A DNA stretch of 64,000 nt from Rosettibacter primus (GCF_036860675.1 NZ_JAYKGK010000003.1:186001-250000), one strand, 5' to 3'. Positions 25,021-33,882 are shown, counted from the first letter of the stretch. The notes: generated by a model from the sequence alone, not told the origin. A program made the numbers and translations.

Positions 25021-25488
25021 ATGGAAGTAGAAGAACAGTTGATGAATCATGTTGGGCAGTTGCTCTCTGAAATTAAAAATTCAGGGGGAGGAAAGTCCGA
25101 ACACCACAGAACAAGGTGCCGGGTAACGCCCGGGGGCTTGAAGACGAAAGTCTCAAGCTACGGAAAGTGCCACAGAAAAAATACCGCCCTGCTGCTGGCG
25201 GGGTAAGGGTGAAAAGGCGAGGTAAGAGCTCACCGCTCCGATAGTAATATCGGAGGTCTCGTGATGAACGAGATCCTGCAGAAATGCAGGACACGGCAAA
25301 CCCCACCTGGTGCAAGGTCAAGCAGAAGGACTCCCGCTACGGCGGGAAAAGGTTGTTCGCCTTTCAGTTCCTTCGGGTAGACCGCTAGACCACGATAGTA
25401 ATATCGTGGCTAGATAAATAACTGCCGCTCGCCTATGGCGAGTTACAGAATTCGGCTTATAGACATGGTTCATCACTGTTCTTCCATA
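25021..25488 (+). ncRNA. rnpB: RNase P RNA (bacterial class A)
   Basis: Catalytic RNA that matures tRNA 5' ends. The 5' end pairs with the 3' end: ATGGAAG...GAACAG and GATGAATCATG at 25021-25051 pair with CATGGTTCATCA and CTGTTCTTCCAT near 25464-25486, forming P1. Conserved core signatures are GAGGAAAGTCCGAACACCAC (about 25087), GGTAACGCCCGGG, AAGTGCCACAGAAA, GGTAAGGGTGAAAAGGCG, GTAAGAGCTCACCGC, GGCAAACCCCAC and the final GAATTCGGCTTATAGACATG. Length (about 468) fits. Two side hairpins share one apical sequence, GATAGTAATATC. The recJ start lies eight bases after its end. Confidence 0.95.
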
Positions 25489-25495
25489 TCAAAAT

Positions 25496-27214
25496 ATGCA
25501 AAACAAAAAATGGAAATTAAAAAATTCTCCAGATGAAAAATTAATACTATCATTAGCCGACAGTCTAAATATTTCAAATTCACTAGCATTACTTCTTATT
25601 CAAAGAGGAATTACTTCTTTCCATGAAGCAAAATTATATTTCCGTCCATCTTTAGATTCTCTCTACGACCCATTTCTTATGGATGGAATGCAGGCAGCAT
25701 CAAAAAGAGTTATTAAAGCTATTACTAACAACCAAAAAATCTGTGTTTATGGAGACTATGATGTCGATGGTACATGTTCAGCTTCTTTAATGTATCTTTT
25801 TCTTAAAGAACTTGGAGCAGATGTTCAAACTTATATACCAAACAGATTATCAGAGGGTTACGGAATTTCAATTCAAAGCATCGATTACTTAAATGAACAA
25901 GGAGTAAATCTTATAATTAGTGTCGATTGTGGAATTACTGCTGTTGAAGAAGTAGAATATGCAAAGTCATTAAACATTGATACAATTATATGCGACCATC
26001 ATCAACCAAAAGATAAACTACCCGATGCTCTTGCAATCTTAGATCCATTAAAACCTGGGGACCAATATCCGTTCAAGCATCTGTCTGGTGCAGGGGTTGC
26101 ATTTAAACTTGCTACAGCAATTGGTTATAAAATTGGGAAAAAAGATATGGCTTTAAAATATCTTGACCTTGTTGCACTGGCAGGAGCTGCAGATATAGTT
26201 CCACTTGTAGATGAAAATAGAATCCTTGTTAAAGAAGGTCTACAAATTATAAACAATAATCCTCGTCCTGGTATTGCTGCATTAATAAAATGCTCAAGAA
26301 TTGAACCTGGTAATTTAACTGCTGGTCAAATAGTATTTACAATTGCACCGCGTATTAATGCTGTTGGAAGATTAGGAGATGCCAATAGAGCAGTAGAATT
26401 ATTTACAACTGACGACCCTGTTAAAGCTATGGAACTTGCACAAATTCTTGAAGATGAAAATCAAAAACGCCGCTCAATTGATGAGGCAACATTTTCTCAT
26501 GCCGTTAATCTTGTTGAATCTTCCATTGACCTGAACAATGAATATGGAATTGTGCTTCACGATAATGACTGGCATCCCGGTGTAATTGGAATTGTTGCAT
26601 CACGTCTTGTGGAAAAATTTCATAGACCAACAATAATGCTTACAACTATAGATGGAATTGCTAAAGGTTCGGCAAGAAGCATTCCCGGCTTCAATATTTA
26701 TGAAGCACTTCAAAGTTGTGAAGATTTATTACTTCAATTTGGAGGACACGAAGCTGCAGCCGGTCTTGCAGTTGAATTAGACAAAATCGAAATGTTCAGA
26801 AAAAGATTTAATGAAATATTAAGACAATGCATTAACGAAGAAGATATTTCTCCTGAAATTCTTATTGATGCAAAAATTTCTTTTTCTGAAATTTCACCTA
26901 AGTTTATTCGAATACTTGACCAATTTGCACCATTTGGACCAGGGAACATGAGACCAATTTTCTTGAGCGAAAAAGTCTCTTTAACCAATCCTCCAAGAAT
27001 TGTTGGTAATAATCATCTTGTTACAACTTTCAAACAAAATGGGAACGACAAAGTTTTTGATGCAATTGGTTTTAATCTTGGTTATTACGCCGACCATATT
27101 GATAAAGATAAAGATTTAGTAGATATTGTATACACAATTGAAACAGTTAATAAAGAAGGAAAAATTTTTCCACAATTAAGAATCAAAGATATTCGTGTAA
27201 ATAATCATTATTAA
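25496..27214 (+). CDS. recJ: Single-stranded-DNA-specific exonuclease RecJ
   Basis: 5'-3' ssDNA exonuclease of recombination and mismatch repair, DHH family. 572 residues with metal-binding motif I VYGDYDVDGT (Asp87, Asp89, Asp91), SVDCG with Asp144, the DHH triad Asp167-His168-His169, the DHHA1 region FGGHEAAAGLAVE and a C-terminal OB domain ending in LRIKDIRVN. The ATG is only about eight bases from the rnpB 3' end, with no room for a separate promoter or ordinary ribosome site, so it is probably read through from rnpB or processed. yebC, ruvC and ruvA follow on the same strand, forming a DNA-repair cluster. Confidence 0.95.
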   Translation: MQNKKWKLKNSPDEKLILSLADSLNISNSLALLLIQRGITSFHEAKLYFRPSLDSLYDPFLMDGMQAASKRVIKAITNNQKICVYGDYDVDGTCSASLMYLFLKELGADVQTYIPNRLSEGYGISIQSIDYLNEQGVNLIISVDCGITAVEEVEYAKSLNIDTIICDHHQPKDKLPDALAILDPLKPGDQYPFKHLSGAGVAFKLATAIGYKIGKKDMALKYLDLVALAGAADIVPLVDENRILVKEGLQIINNNPRPGIAALIKCSRIEPGNLTAGQIVFTIAPRINAVGRLGDANRAVELFTTDDPVKAMELAQILEDENQKRRSIDEATFSHAVNLVESSIDLNNEYGIVLHDNDWHPGVIGIVASRLVEKFHRPTIMLTTIDGIAKGSARSIPGFNIYEALQSCEDLLLQFGGHEAAAGLAVELDKIEMFRKRFNEILRQCINEEDISPEILIDAKISFSEISPKFIRILDQFAPFGPGNMRPIFLSEKVSLTNPPRIVGNNHLVTTFKQNGNDKVFDAIGFNLGYYADHIDKDKDLVDIVYTIETVNKEGKIFPQLRIKDIRVNNHY

Positions 27215-27251
27215 TAAAAAGAAAATGTAAAAGATATAAAGGAGATATTTT

Positions 27252-27980
27252 ATGTCGGGACATTCAAAATGGGCAACAATTAAAAGAAAAAAAGCAGCAC
27301 TTGATGCAAAAAAAGGGAAAATATTTACAAAGTTAATTAAAGAAATTACTATCGCTGCTCGTCACGGAGGTGGTGACCCAGAAGGCAACCCAAGACTTCG
27401 ACTTGCAATTGACAATGCCAAAGCTGCTAACATGCCTGCTGAAAATATCGAAAGAGCAATTAAAAAAGCTACAGGTGAACTTGAAGGTGCTACATATTAT
27501 GAAGTTATCTACGAAGGTTATGGTCCAGGTGGTGTTGCTTTAATGGTCGAAGCTGCAACTGACAATAAAAACAGAACTGTAGCAGAAATTCGACATATTT
27601 TCTCGCGCAATGGCGGTAGCCTTGGCGAATCAAATTCTGTTGCATGGATGTTTGAACGTAAAGGCATAATTACTGTAAAACGCGAAGGAAAATCAGAAGA
27701 TGAAATGCTTGAAATTATTCTTGAAGCCGGGGCAGATGATTTACAAACAGAAGAAGAATTCTTTGAAGTAACAACTTCACTTGAATCATTTGATAAAGTT
27801 CGAAAAGCACTTGCAGAAAAAAATTTGAATATCGAAAATGCTTCGTTACAGTGGGTGGCTAAAAATCACATTTCGGTAAAAGGTGAAGATGCTGAAAAAT
27901 TAATGAAGCTGATTGACTCCCTCGAAGACTGTGATGATGTACAAAATGTTTATTCAAATGCAGATTTTATTGATATGTAA
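27252..27980 (+). CDS. yebC: YebC/PmpR-family protein
   Basis: 242 residues with the invariant start MSGHSKWATIKRKKAALDAK, the FTKLIKEI and GNPRLRLAI segments and a three-domain layout usual for the family. Family members have been described as DNA-binding regulators and, more recently, as factors that relieve ribosome stalling; the sequence does not choose. AAAGGAGAT lies upstream of the ATG. It stands before ruvC and ruvA, a very common arrangement. Confidence 0.96.
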   Translation: MSGHSKWATIKRKKAALDAKKGKIFTKLIKEITIAARHGGGDPEGNPRLRLAIDNAKAANMPAENIERAIKKATGELEGATYYEVIYEGYGPGGVALMVEAATDNKNRTVAEIRHIFSRNGGSLGESNSVAWMFERKGIITVKREGKSEDEMLEIILEAGADDLQTEEEFFEVTTSLESFDKVRKALAEKNLNIENASLQWVAKNHISVKGEDAEKLMKLIDSLEDCDDVQNVYSNADFIDM

Positions 27981-28038
27981 AATTTCTATTTCAAAAATCA
28001 TTTGACTAAAATTTATTATCAATTAATAACTCTTTATA

Positions 28039-28584
28039 ATGAGAATATTAGGTGTAGATCCCGGAACAATAACAACAGGTTATGGAATAATCGATTTCGA
28101 CAAAAACGAAATTGTTTATATTGCTTCCGGGACTATCCAAATTCCCATAACTAAAGATTTTGGCCCACGTCTTGAAAAAATTTATGACGAACTTTATAAA
28201 ATTATTAAAAAGTATAAACCAACAGAATTTGCTCTTGAAACAGCGTTTTACGGCAAAAATGTTCAATCTGCATTAAAGATTGGTTATGCCCGCGGTGTAT
28301 CACTTCTTGCTGCGGTTCATAATAAACTTCATATTAATGAATATTCTCCAAGAGAAATAAAAAAGTCAATAGTCGGAAAAGGTTCTTCTTCAAAAGAGCA
28401 GGTTCAATATATGATTAAAAAAATTTGCTCGATAAAAAAATCAAAAATGAAGTTCGATGAAAGTGATGCTATAGCAGTTGCTGTATGTCATGCTTTTAAA
28501 ATAAAATCAAACTACAATCATAAAAGAAGTAAGAATTGGAAAGAATTTATTGAATCAAATCCCGAAAGAATTATTCATTATTAA
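28039..28584 (+). CDS. ruvC: Holliday junction resolvase RuvC
   Basis: Cuts Holliday junctions in the RuvABC pathway. 181 residues with all four acidic active-site positions: Asp7 (GVDPGTITTGYG), Glu67 (FALETAFYGKN), Asp140 and Asp143 (KFDESDAIAVAVCHA), close to E. coli 7/66/138/141. The basic C-terminal extension YNHKRSKNWKEF is slightly longer than usual. ruvA starts five bases after its stop. Confidence 0.97.
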   Translation: MRILGVDPGTITTGYGIIDFDKNEIVYIASGTIQIPITKDFGPRLEKIYDELYKIIKKYKPTEFALETAFYGKNVQSALKIGYARGVSLLAAVHNKLHINEYSPREIKKSIVGKGSSSKEQVQYMIKKICSIKKSKMKFDESDAIAVAVCHAFKIKSNYNHKRSKNWKEFIESNPERIIHY

Positions 28585-28589
28585 TTATC

Positions 28590-29177
28590 ATGATTGGATA
28601 CATTAAAGGAAAAATCATATCGAAAAAGCCCACTAAAATTATAATTGATGTTAATGGAGTGGGTTATTTAATTAATATTTCAGTAAACACTTTTGAAAAA
28701 ATTGCTGACAAAGAAGAAGCTTCACTTTATACATATTTGAGCGTTAAAGAAGATTCTCTTGATTTATTTGGGTTTTATTCTTTAGCAGAAAAAGAAATGT
28801 TCGAATTATTAATAAGTGTAAGTGGAATTGGCCCAAAAACTGCACAAAGTATTTTGTCAGGAATTCAAATTGAAGATTTGAAAAATGCAATTAAATCGGG
28901 AAATATCCATCGTTTAACTTCTGCTCCAGGAATCGGCAGAAAAACTGCTGAAAGAATGATTGTAGAACTAAAAGATAAAATTGAGGTCGTTTCAGAAATC
29001 AGCAGTGAGATTTCGAAGAGTATCTCTTCAATTAAAAATGATGCTATTGCAGCACTAATAAATCTTGGCTATAACCAAAAAACTGCAGAACGAGCTGTTC
29101 GAACTGTAACAGATAAATATCCAGATATTTCTATAGAAGATTTAATTCGAGAATCTCTTTCAGTATTAAATAACTAA
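28590..29177 (+). CDS. ruvA: Holliday junction branch-migration protein RuvA
   Basis: DNA-binding tetramer that loads RuvB helicase onto Holliday junctions. 195 residues: N-terminal OB domain (MIGYIKGKIISKKPTKIIID), two helix-hairpin-helix motifs (VSGIGPKTAQSIL and APGIGRKTAERMI) and the C-terminal RuvB-interacting domain (AALINLGYNQKTAERAV). It is the last gene of yebC-ruvC-ruvA; ruvB is not in the window. Confidence 0.97.
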   Translation: MIGYIKGKIISKKPTKIIIDVNGVGYLINISVNTFEKIADKEEASLYTYLSVKEDSLDLFGFYSLAEKEMFELLISVSGIGPKTAQSILSGIQIEDLKNAIKSGNIHRLTSAPGIGRKTAERMIVELKDKIEVVSEISSEISKSISSIKNDAIAALINLGYNQKTAERAVRTVTDKYPDISIEDLIRESLSVLNN

Positions 29178-29300
29178 AAAATTCTCGTCATTAACATAAA
29201 ATCAACTTTTAAATTTATTGTTCCTTATTTTTTGGACAACCCCATTAAATTTTTTTATACATGAATATTTTTGTAATTCGTGTCTGTATTACTTAATTCT

Positions 29301-29406
29301 TCCTGTCATTCTGAGGAATCCCACCGAAAGGTGGATGACGAAGAATCTAATCCCATTTTTTGTTTTTATGAGATTCTTCATTCCACTTCGTTCCATTCAG
29401 AATGAC
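29301..29406. repeat. REP-like palindromic unit, copy A (complete)
   Basis: A forward half-unit (TGTCATTCTGAGG ... GACGAAGAATCT, 29303-29347) is followed after about 23 bases by its inverted partner (AGATTCTTC ... CAGAATGAC, 29371-29406). The forward half carries a small hairpin CCACC-GAAA-GGTGG at 29321-29334. The 106 bases recur at 30251-30356 with three differences. Confidence 0.85.
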
Positions 29407-29421
29407 CGTATTACTCCCTCT

Positions 29422-29465
29422 TGTCATTCTGAGGATACAGCTAAATGCGGTCGACGAAGAATCTA
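29422..29465. repeat. REP-like half-unit, copy B
   Basis: TTGTCATTCTGAGGA ... GACGAAGAATCTAA in forward orientation. The central stem is degenerate here (ACAGC...GCGGT), unlike the other copies. Confidence 0.7.
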
Positions 29466-29543
29466 AAAACAAATTTACATTTCGAAATTTTTTCTTTCAT
29501 GACTATGCCTTAATTTGTTTACTGTAGAAAACTCGCCCTAATT

Positions 29544-29564
29544 CCCTCTCTTAAAAAGAGAGGG
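29544..29564 (+). terminator. Perfect 9-bp hairpin, possible terminator
   Basis: CCCTCTCTT (29544-29552) pairs with AAGAGAGGG (29556-29564) over an AAA loop, followed by ACTTTT. It lies far (about 370 bases) beyond ruvA and within the repeat field, so it may be another small dispersed repeat rather than the ruvA terminator. Confidence 0.5.
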
Positions 29565-29654
29565 ACTTTTAGTCTACCACAATCTTTTCGTTATGAATAT
29601 TTTCTGTAATTTTCTTTCAGCATTTAGAATGACTCTATAATTAATATACTTCCC

Positions 29655-29754
29655 TGTCATTCTGAGTCCGCCATTTTTGGCGGACGAAGAATCTAAAAAT
29701 CAATTTTACATTTTTTAGAGATTCTTCATTCCACTTCGTTCCATTCAGAATGAC
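29655..29754. repeat. REP-like palindromic unit, copy C (complete)
   Basis: Forward half 29655-29694 with the stem TCCGCC-ATTTTT-GGCGGA (29667-29684), then the inverted half 29719-29754. The stem sequence differs from copy A but stays fully paired. Confidence 0.8.
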
Positions 29755-29768
29755 CGTATTACTCCCTC

Positions 29769-29813
29769 TTGTCATTCTGAGGAGTCCACCGTTAGGTGGA
29801 CGACGAAGAATCT
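29769..29813. repeat. REP-like half-unit, copy D
   Basis: Forward half with the stem TCCACC-GTTA-GGTGGA (29785-29800), ending GACGAAGAATCTT. Its last base and the two after it (29813-29815) form the stop codon of the GIY-YIG gene on the minus strand. Confidence 0.8.
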
Positions 29814-30097
29814 TAAAACCAATCCTTACTCAAATCTTCCCAATTAGGATTTACTTTTTCTATTAAATCTATTTTCTTTTTTCTTAACCATCCTTTTATT
29901 TGTTTTTCTCTTGCTATCGCTATTTTTATATCCTTAAACTCTTCGTAGTAAACTAACTTTGTAATGTTATACTTATTTGTAAATCCAGGTATTAATTTAT
30001 TTTTATGCTCATAAATTCTTCTTCGCAAATTATTAGTCACTCCTGTATAAAGTGTTCTACTATTATTCGTCATTATATAGACATAATATTGTTCCAT
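29813..30097 (-). CDS. GIY-YIG single-domain nuclease-like protein (UvrC-like)
   Basis: 94 residues forming one GIY-YIG domain: YYVYIMTNN and TLYTGVTNNLRRRIYEHK carry the two strand motifs and the catalytic Arg. A Glu follows in AREKQIKGWLR, and the end is PNWEDLSKDWF. These small proteins are often annotated as UvrC-like or putative endonucleases; their role is unknown, and roles in repair or as mobile-DNA nucleases have been suggested. It is flanked on both sides by REP-like repeats, and its stop codon is provided by repeat copy D. Confidence 0.85.
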   Translation of the reverse strand: MEQYYVYIMTNNSRTLYTGVTNNLRRRIYEHKNKLIPGFTNKYNITKLVYYEEFKDIKIAIAREKQIKGWLRKKKIDLIEKVNPNWEDLSKDWF

Positions 30098-30171
30098 GAC
30101 AAAACAAAATTAATTCTTATGCTTATTTATACTTTCAAAATTATTTTTAACATTCTCAAAACATTTTTGCA

Positions 30172-30412
30172 AGATTCTTCCTCGCCTTCGGCGAGTCAGA
30201 ATGACAATACCACTTTCCCTGTTATTCTGAGGAATCCGCCGTTATTCTCTTCCTGTCATTCTGAGGAATCCCACCGAAAGGTGGATGACGAAGAATCTAA
30301 TCCCATTTTTTGTTTTTATGAGATTCTTCATTCCGCTTCACTCCATTCAGAATGACTGTATTATTCTTTTTTGTTAAGATACTTCGTCTGCCTGCAGCGG
30401 ACTCAGTATGAC
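30172..30412. repeat. REP-like repeat copies E-H
   Basis: Copy E (30172-30204) is an inverted half with stem CTCGCC-TTC-GGCGAG. Copy F (30220-30245) is a truncated forward half. Copy G (30251-30356) is a complete unit nearly identical to the one at 29301. Copy H (30376-30412) is a decayed relative (AGATACTTCGTCTG ... CTCAGTATGAC). With copies A-D they fill the space between ruvA and proA around the GIY-YIG gene. No other gene is supported in 30098-30521. Confidence 0.75.
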
Positions 30413-30521
30413 TGATATTATGTTATTTCCTTATCAAAATTTTTTTGTTTTAATTTTTGTCTTGTCCTCACGAAGCTATGTTTCGTTTTACAATTCTAAA
30501 TAATCTTGGCAATAATATCAT

Positions 30522-31787
30522 TTAATTCAAATCTACTTTATGACGAGTTTGACCATTACCAATCACAATAAATTTTTTTGTTGTCAATGCTTCAAGTCCC
30601 ATTGGACCATAAGCATGAAGTTTCGAAGTTGAAATTCCTATTTCCGCTCCCAATCCCATTTCACCACCATCGGCAAACCGCGACGATGCATTTACCATTA
30701 CAGATGACGAATCAACATCTCTCAAAAATCTTTGTGCAGTTTGCAAATTGTTAGTAACAATCACCTCAGTATGATTTGAACCATACTTTTCAATGTGTTC
30801 AACAGCTTCTTCATAACTTTCGACTACTTTAACTGAAATAATTAATGCAAGGTATTCAGTATAAAAATCTTCTTCTGTTGCCTGCTTAGAATCAGGAAGA
30901 ATTTTACAGGTCAATGGACAGCCGCGTATTTCTACTTTCTTTTTCTTAAGAGCTTCTTCAGCTAATGGCAGAAACTTTTCTGCAATATCTTTATGAATTA
31001 ACATTGTCTCCAGTGCATTGCACACTGCTGGTCTGGAAGTTTTTCCATCTATTAATAATTTAATTGCCATATCAAAATCAGCATCTTTATCAACATAAAG
31101 ATGACAAACACCTTTGTAATGCTTGATAACAGGAATACGACTGTTTTCAGCAACAAATCTAATCAAACCTTCGCCACCACGAGGAATAATCAAATCAATA
31201 TATTCATCCAGCTTTAATAACTCTAAAATTGCTTCTCTATCGGTTGTAGGTACAAATGTTATAATTGAAGAATCGACACCGCATTTTTCAATACCTTTAT
31301 GAAGAGCATTAACAATTGCAAAATTAGAATTAAATGCTTCTGAACCACCTCTTAGAATTACAGCATTTCCGCTTTTAATGCACAAAGCAGCTGCATCCGA
31401 AGTTACATTTGGTCTTGCTTCATAAATAATTCCTATTACTCCAAGTGGAATTCTCATCATTCCTACCTGAATTCCATTCGGACGAATTCTAATATTTGAT
31501 ATTTCTCCTACTGGGTCGGGTAATTGTATAATCTCCCGAATTGCATTAGCCATCGAAGTTAATCTTTCCGATGTTAAAAGAAGTCGGTCTAACATTGCAT
31601 CAGATAAACCTTTTTCTTTTCCTGCTTGAATATCCTTGCTGTTTGCTTCAAGAATAAAATTTTGATTTGCTAATAATTCATCAGCCATTGACTGAAGAAT
31701 TTGATTTTTTTGATTTGTACTTAAAAGTGAAAGTTTATATGCAGCTGCTTTACTTCTTTTTGCTAATTCAATTAATTTGTTTTCCAT
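30522..31787 (-). CDS. proA: Glutamate-5-semialdehyde dehydrogenase (gamma-glutamyl phosphate reductase)
   Basis: Second step of proline synthesis: NADPH-dependent reduction of glutamyl-5-phosphate. 421 residues, usual length. Motifs include PLGVIGIIYEARPNVTSDA, AVILRGGSEA, the signature VCHLYVDKDADFDMA, the catalytic Cys in RPAVCNALET, and the C-terminal SSRFADGGEMGLGAEIGIST / GPMGLEALTT. It follows proB by 14 bases, forming a proBA operon. The downstream side is the repeat field. Confidence 0.97.
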   Translation of the reverse strand: MENKLIELAKRSKAAAYKLSLLSTNQKNQILQSMADELLANQNFILEANSKDIQAGKEKGLSDAMLDRLLLTSERLTSMANAIREIIQLPDPVGEISNIRIRPNGIQVGMMRIPLGVIGIIYEARPNVTSDAAALCIKSGNAVILRGGSEAFNSNFAIVNALHKGIEKCGVDSSIITFVPTTDREAILELLKLDEYIDLIIPRGGEGLIRFVAENSRIPVIKHYKGVCHLYVDKDADFDMAIKLLIDGKTSRPAVCNALETMLIHKDIAEKFLPLAEEALKKKKVEIRGCPLTCKILPDSKQATEEDFYTEYLALIISVKVVESYEEAVEHIEKYGSNHTEVIVTNNLQTAQRFLRDVDSSSVMVNASSRFADGGEMGLGAEIGISTSKLHAYGPMGLEALTTKKFIVIGNGQTRHKVDLN

Positions 31788-31801
31788 TTTTCTCCTTAAA
31801 A

Positions 31802-32941
31802 TTATTGTTCCACTTCAATTAGAACTAATTCATCTCTATGAACAATTTCTTCGGTAGTTAAATATCCAAGTATATTTCTTATTTGATTGCTCTTTTTGCC
31901 TTGAATTTTTTTCAAATCACTTGAATTATATTGACTTATACCTTTTGCAATTAATTTCAAATTGCTTTCATCTCTAACATAAATTTCCACAGCATCCCCC
32001 TGATTAAAATCACCCTCAATACCAATAATTCCAGAAGGAAGCAATGAAGCACCCTTTTTCTGAATTGCTTTTGCTGCTCCTGAGTCAATAAAAATTTTTC
32101 CGCTTGCTGGAAGTGCATATAGCATCCACAATTTTTTTGCAGCTATTGGATTTGGGTTCTTCTTAAAAATTGTGCCTATAAGTTTCCCATTCAGTAAATA
32201 ATCAAACACTTCACTTTTAGTTGCATTAATTATTATAGTATCTATTCCAAGAATAGTAGCTTTTTGTGCTGCTTCAATTTTTGTTTTCATTCCACCAGTT
32301 GAAATATTACTTTTAGAACCGCCTGCTAATTCAAAAATAGAAGAATCAATTTTTTCAACTACTCGAATCAATTTAGCATTTTTATTTTTCTTTGGGTCAG
32401 TATCATATAAACCATCAATATCTGTACAGATAATTAGCAAATCTGCTTCAGCTAACATTGCTACATAAGCTGCGAGATTATCATTATCTCCAACTTTTAA
32501 TTCTTCAGTAGCGACCGTATCATTTTCATTAACAATTGGGAGTGTTCCAAGTTCGAGCAATTTTTTCAAAGTATTTTTTGCATTAACAAATCTCTTTCTG
32601 TTGTGAATATCGTCGTATGTCAATAAAATTTGAGAGCATGGAAAATCAAAGAATCGGCTCCAGCTTTGCATAAGAAGAGTTTGACCAATTGCTGCGAGTG
32701 CCTGTTTTTCCGGTATAGAACGATGATTCTTTTTTAGTAATTGTGGTTGAGTTGACAAACCAGCTGCAACAGCACCTGAAGAAACAAGAATTATTTCTTT
32801 TCCACGATTGATGCATTCCGTGATAAATCCTGCTATAGGCAGAGTGTATTTTGTACTGCATTTTAATCCGCCAGGTGCTATCAATCCGCTGCCAACCTTA
32901 ATAACTGCTCGTTTCCACGAACCTATTGTTATGAATTCCAT
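31802..32941 (-). CDS. proB: Glutamate 5-kinase with PUA domain
   Basis: First, feedback-regulated step of proline synthesis: ATP + glutamate to glutamyl-5-phosphate. 379 residues: an amino-acid-kinase domain (AVIKVGSGLIAPGG, LVSSGAVAAGLS, VNENDTVATEELKVGDNDNL, ICTDIDGLYDTDP, GGMKTKIEAAQKA) and a C-terminal PUA domain (about 280-365; SGIIGIEGDFNQGDAVEIY), as in full-length bacterial ProB. Start at ATG 32941. It is first in the proBA operon. Confidence 0.97.
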   Translation of the reverse strand: MEFITIGSWKRAVIKVGSGLIAPGGLKCSTKYTLPIAGFITECINRGKEIILVSSGAVAAGLSTQPQLLKKNHRSIPEKQALAAIGQTLLMQSWSRFFDFPCSQILLTYDDIHNRKRFVNAKNTLKKLLELGTLPIVNENDTVATEELKVGDNDNLAAYVAMLAEADLLIICTDIDGLYDTDPKKNKNAKLIRVVEKIDSSIFELAGGSKSNISTGGMKTKIEAAQKATILGIDTIIINATKSEVFDYLLNGKLIGTIFKKNPNPIAAKKLWMLYALPASGKIFIDSGAAKAIQKKGASLLPSGIIGIEGDFNQGDAVEIYVRDESNLKLIAKGISQYNSSDLKKIQGKKSNQIRNILGYLTTEEIVHRDELVLIEVEQ

Positions 32942-33141
32942 TTGTTCTTATTCTACATTAAATTATTTTATAAAAATAACCAATTTGAAATTTTAGCTCA
33001 AAGAATTAAAATTCATTCTTCATCAGTTTCAGATTTTTAATGAATTCGATTTGAATGATTTTATATGAAAAAATAAACAAGCTTCATCAAAACAGAACAA
33101 CTTATTGCGAGAGAAAATGATAATGAAAAAATTAGAGTAAT

Positions 33142-33882
33142 TCAGAAATTTCTATAACTGAGCCACCACTCATCACGATATACTGGCTTTCGGCTTTTCT
33201 TCTTAAAGATATGGACAACAATTGCACCAAAAACAAATCCACCAATATGAGCCCACCATGCAACCCCGCCTGTTGCACTACTTTCAATTGATAGTGCCAG
33301 TGTCCCTTGAAACAACTGCATTACAAACCAGAAACCAAGTACAAATAACGCCGGCAATTGAATTATATCAAAGAAAATAAAAATTGGAAGTAATACAACA
33401 ACTTTTGCATAGGGATATAAAAACAAATATGCCCCAAGAATACCGGCTATTGCACCACTGGCTCCAATTGCTGGAACAGTAGAATCAGGATTCATCATAA
33501 TATGAGAAAAACTTGCTGAAAGTCCACAAAGCAAATAAAAAATCAAATATCTAAGGTGACCCATTCTATCTTCAACATTATCACCAAAAATCCATAAATA
33601 AAGCATATTGCCAATAAGATGAAGCCAGCCACCATGTAAAAACATTGATGTAAACAAAGGTAATACTCGATTATAATCAGAAAAATAAATTACCTCGCCT
33701 GTATACAGTTGCATGCCCTGATAAAAATATTTCGCGGGAATTACACCAAATTGCTCAATAAAACTCTGTAAATCTGAACCCAACATGAGTTCAAAAATGA
33801 ATGCAATGATGTTTATAATTATCAGTGTAATATTAACTATTGGAAAACTTTTTGATGGAATATCATCTTTTAAGGGAATCAA
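33142..33882 (-). CDS. Rhomboid-family intramembrane serine protease
   Basis: 246 residues with six membrane helices. Catalytic Ser142 lies in AIGASGAIAGILG and His212 in WWAHIGGFVFG; the conserved FLHGGWLHLIGNMLYLWIFG (about 81-100) forms the L1 loop and helix with the HxxxN oxyanion motif. It cleaves transmembrane substrates; the target is unknown. Probably a single-gene unit. Confidence 0.95.
   Translation of the reverse strand: MIPLKDDIPSKSFPIVNITLIIINIIAFIFELMLGSDLQSFIEQFGVIPAKYFYQGMQLYTGEVIYFSDYNRVLPLFTSMFLHGGWLHLIGNMLYLWIFGDNVEDRMGHLRYLIFYLLCGLSASFSHIMMNPDSTVPAIGASGAIAGILGAYLFLYPYAKVVVLLPIFIFFDIIQLPALFVLGFWFVMQLFQGTLALSIESSATGGVAWWAHIGGFVFGAIVVHIFKKKSRKPVYRDEWWLSYRNF

Noticed and set aside
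25021..25206. A 61-codon plus-strand reading frame, and another on the minus strand at 25073-25321
   Set aside because: Both lie wholly inside the RNase P RNA, whose helices and conserved core explain the sequence.
29218..29466. An 82-codon frame downstream of ruvA
   Set aside because: It is made mostly of repeat sequence (CHSEE-type words from the REP-like units) and has no ribosome site.
30005..30355. A 116-codon plus-strand frame
   Set aside because: Antisense to the GIY-YIG gene and running into repeat copies E-G; no codon or motif support.
29301..30412. Possible CRISPR array
   Set aside because: Units are irregularly spaced, occur in both orientations, carry internal stems and have no uniform spacers; no cas genes are nearby.
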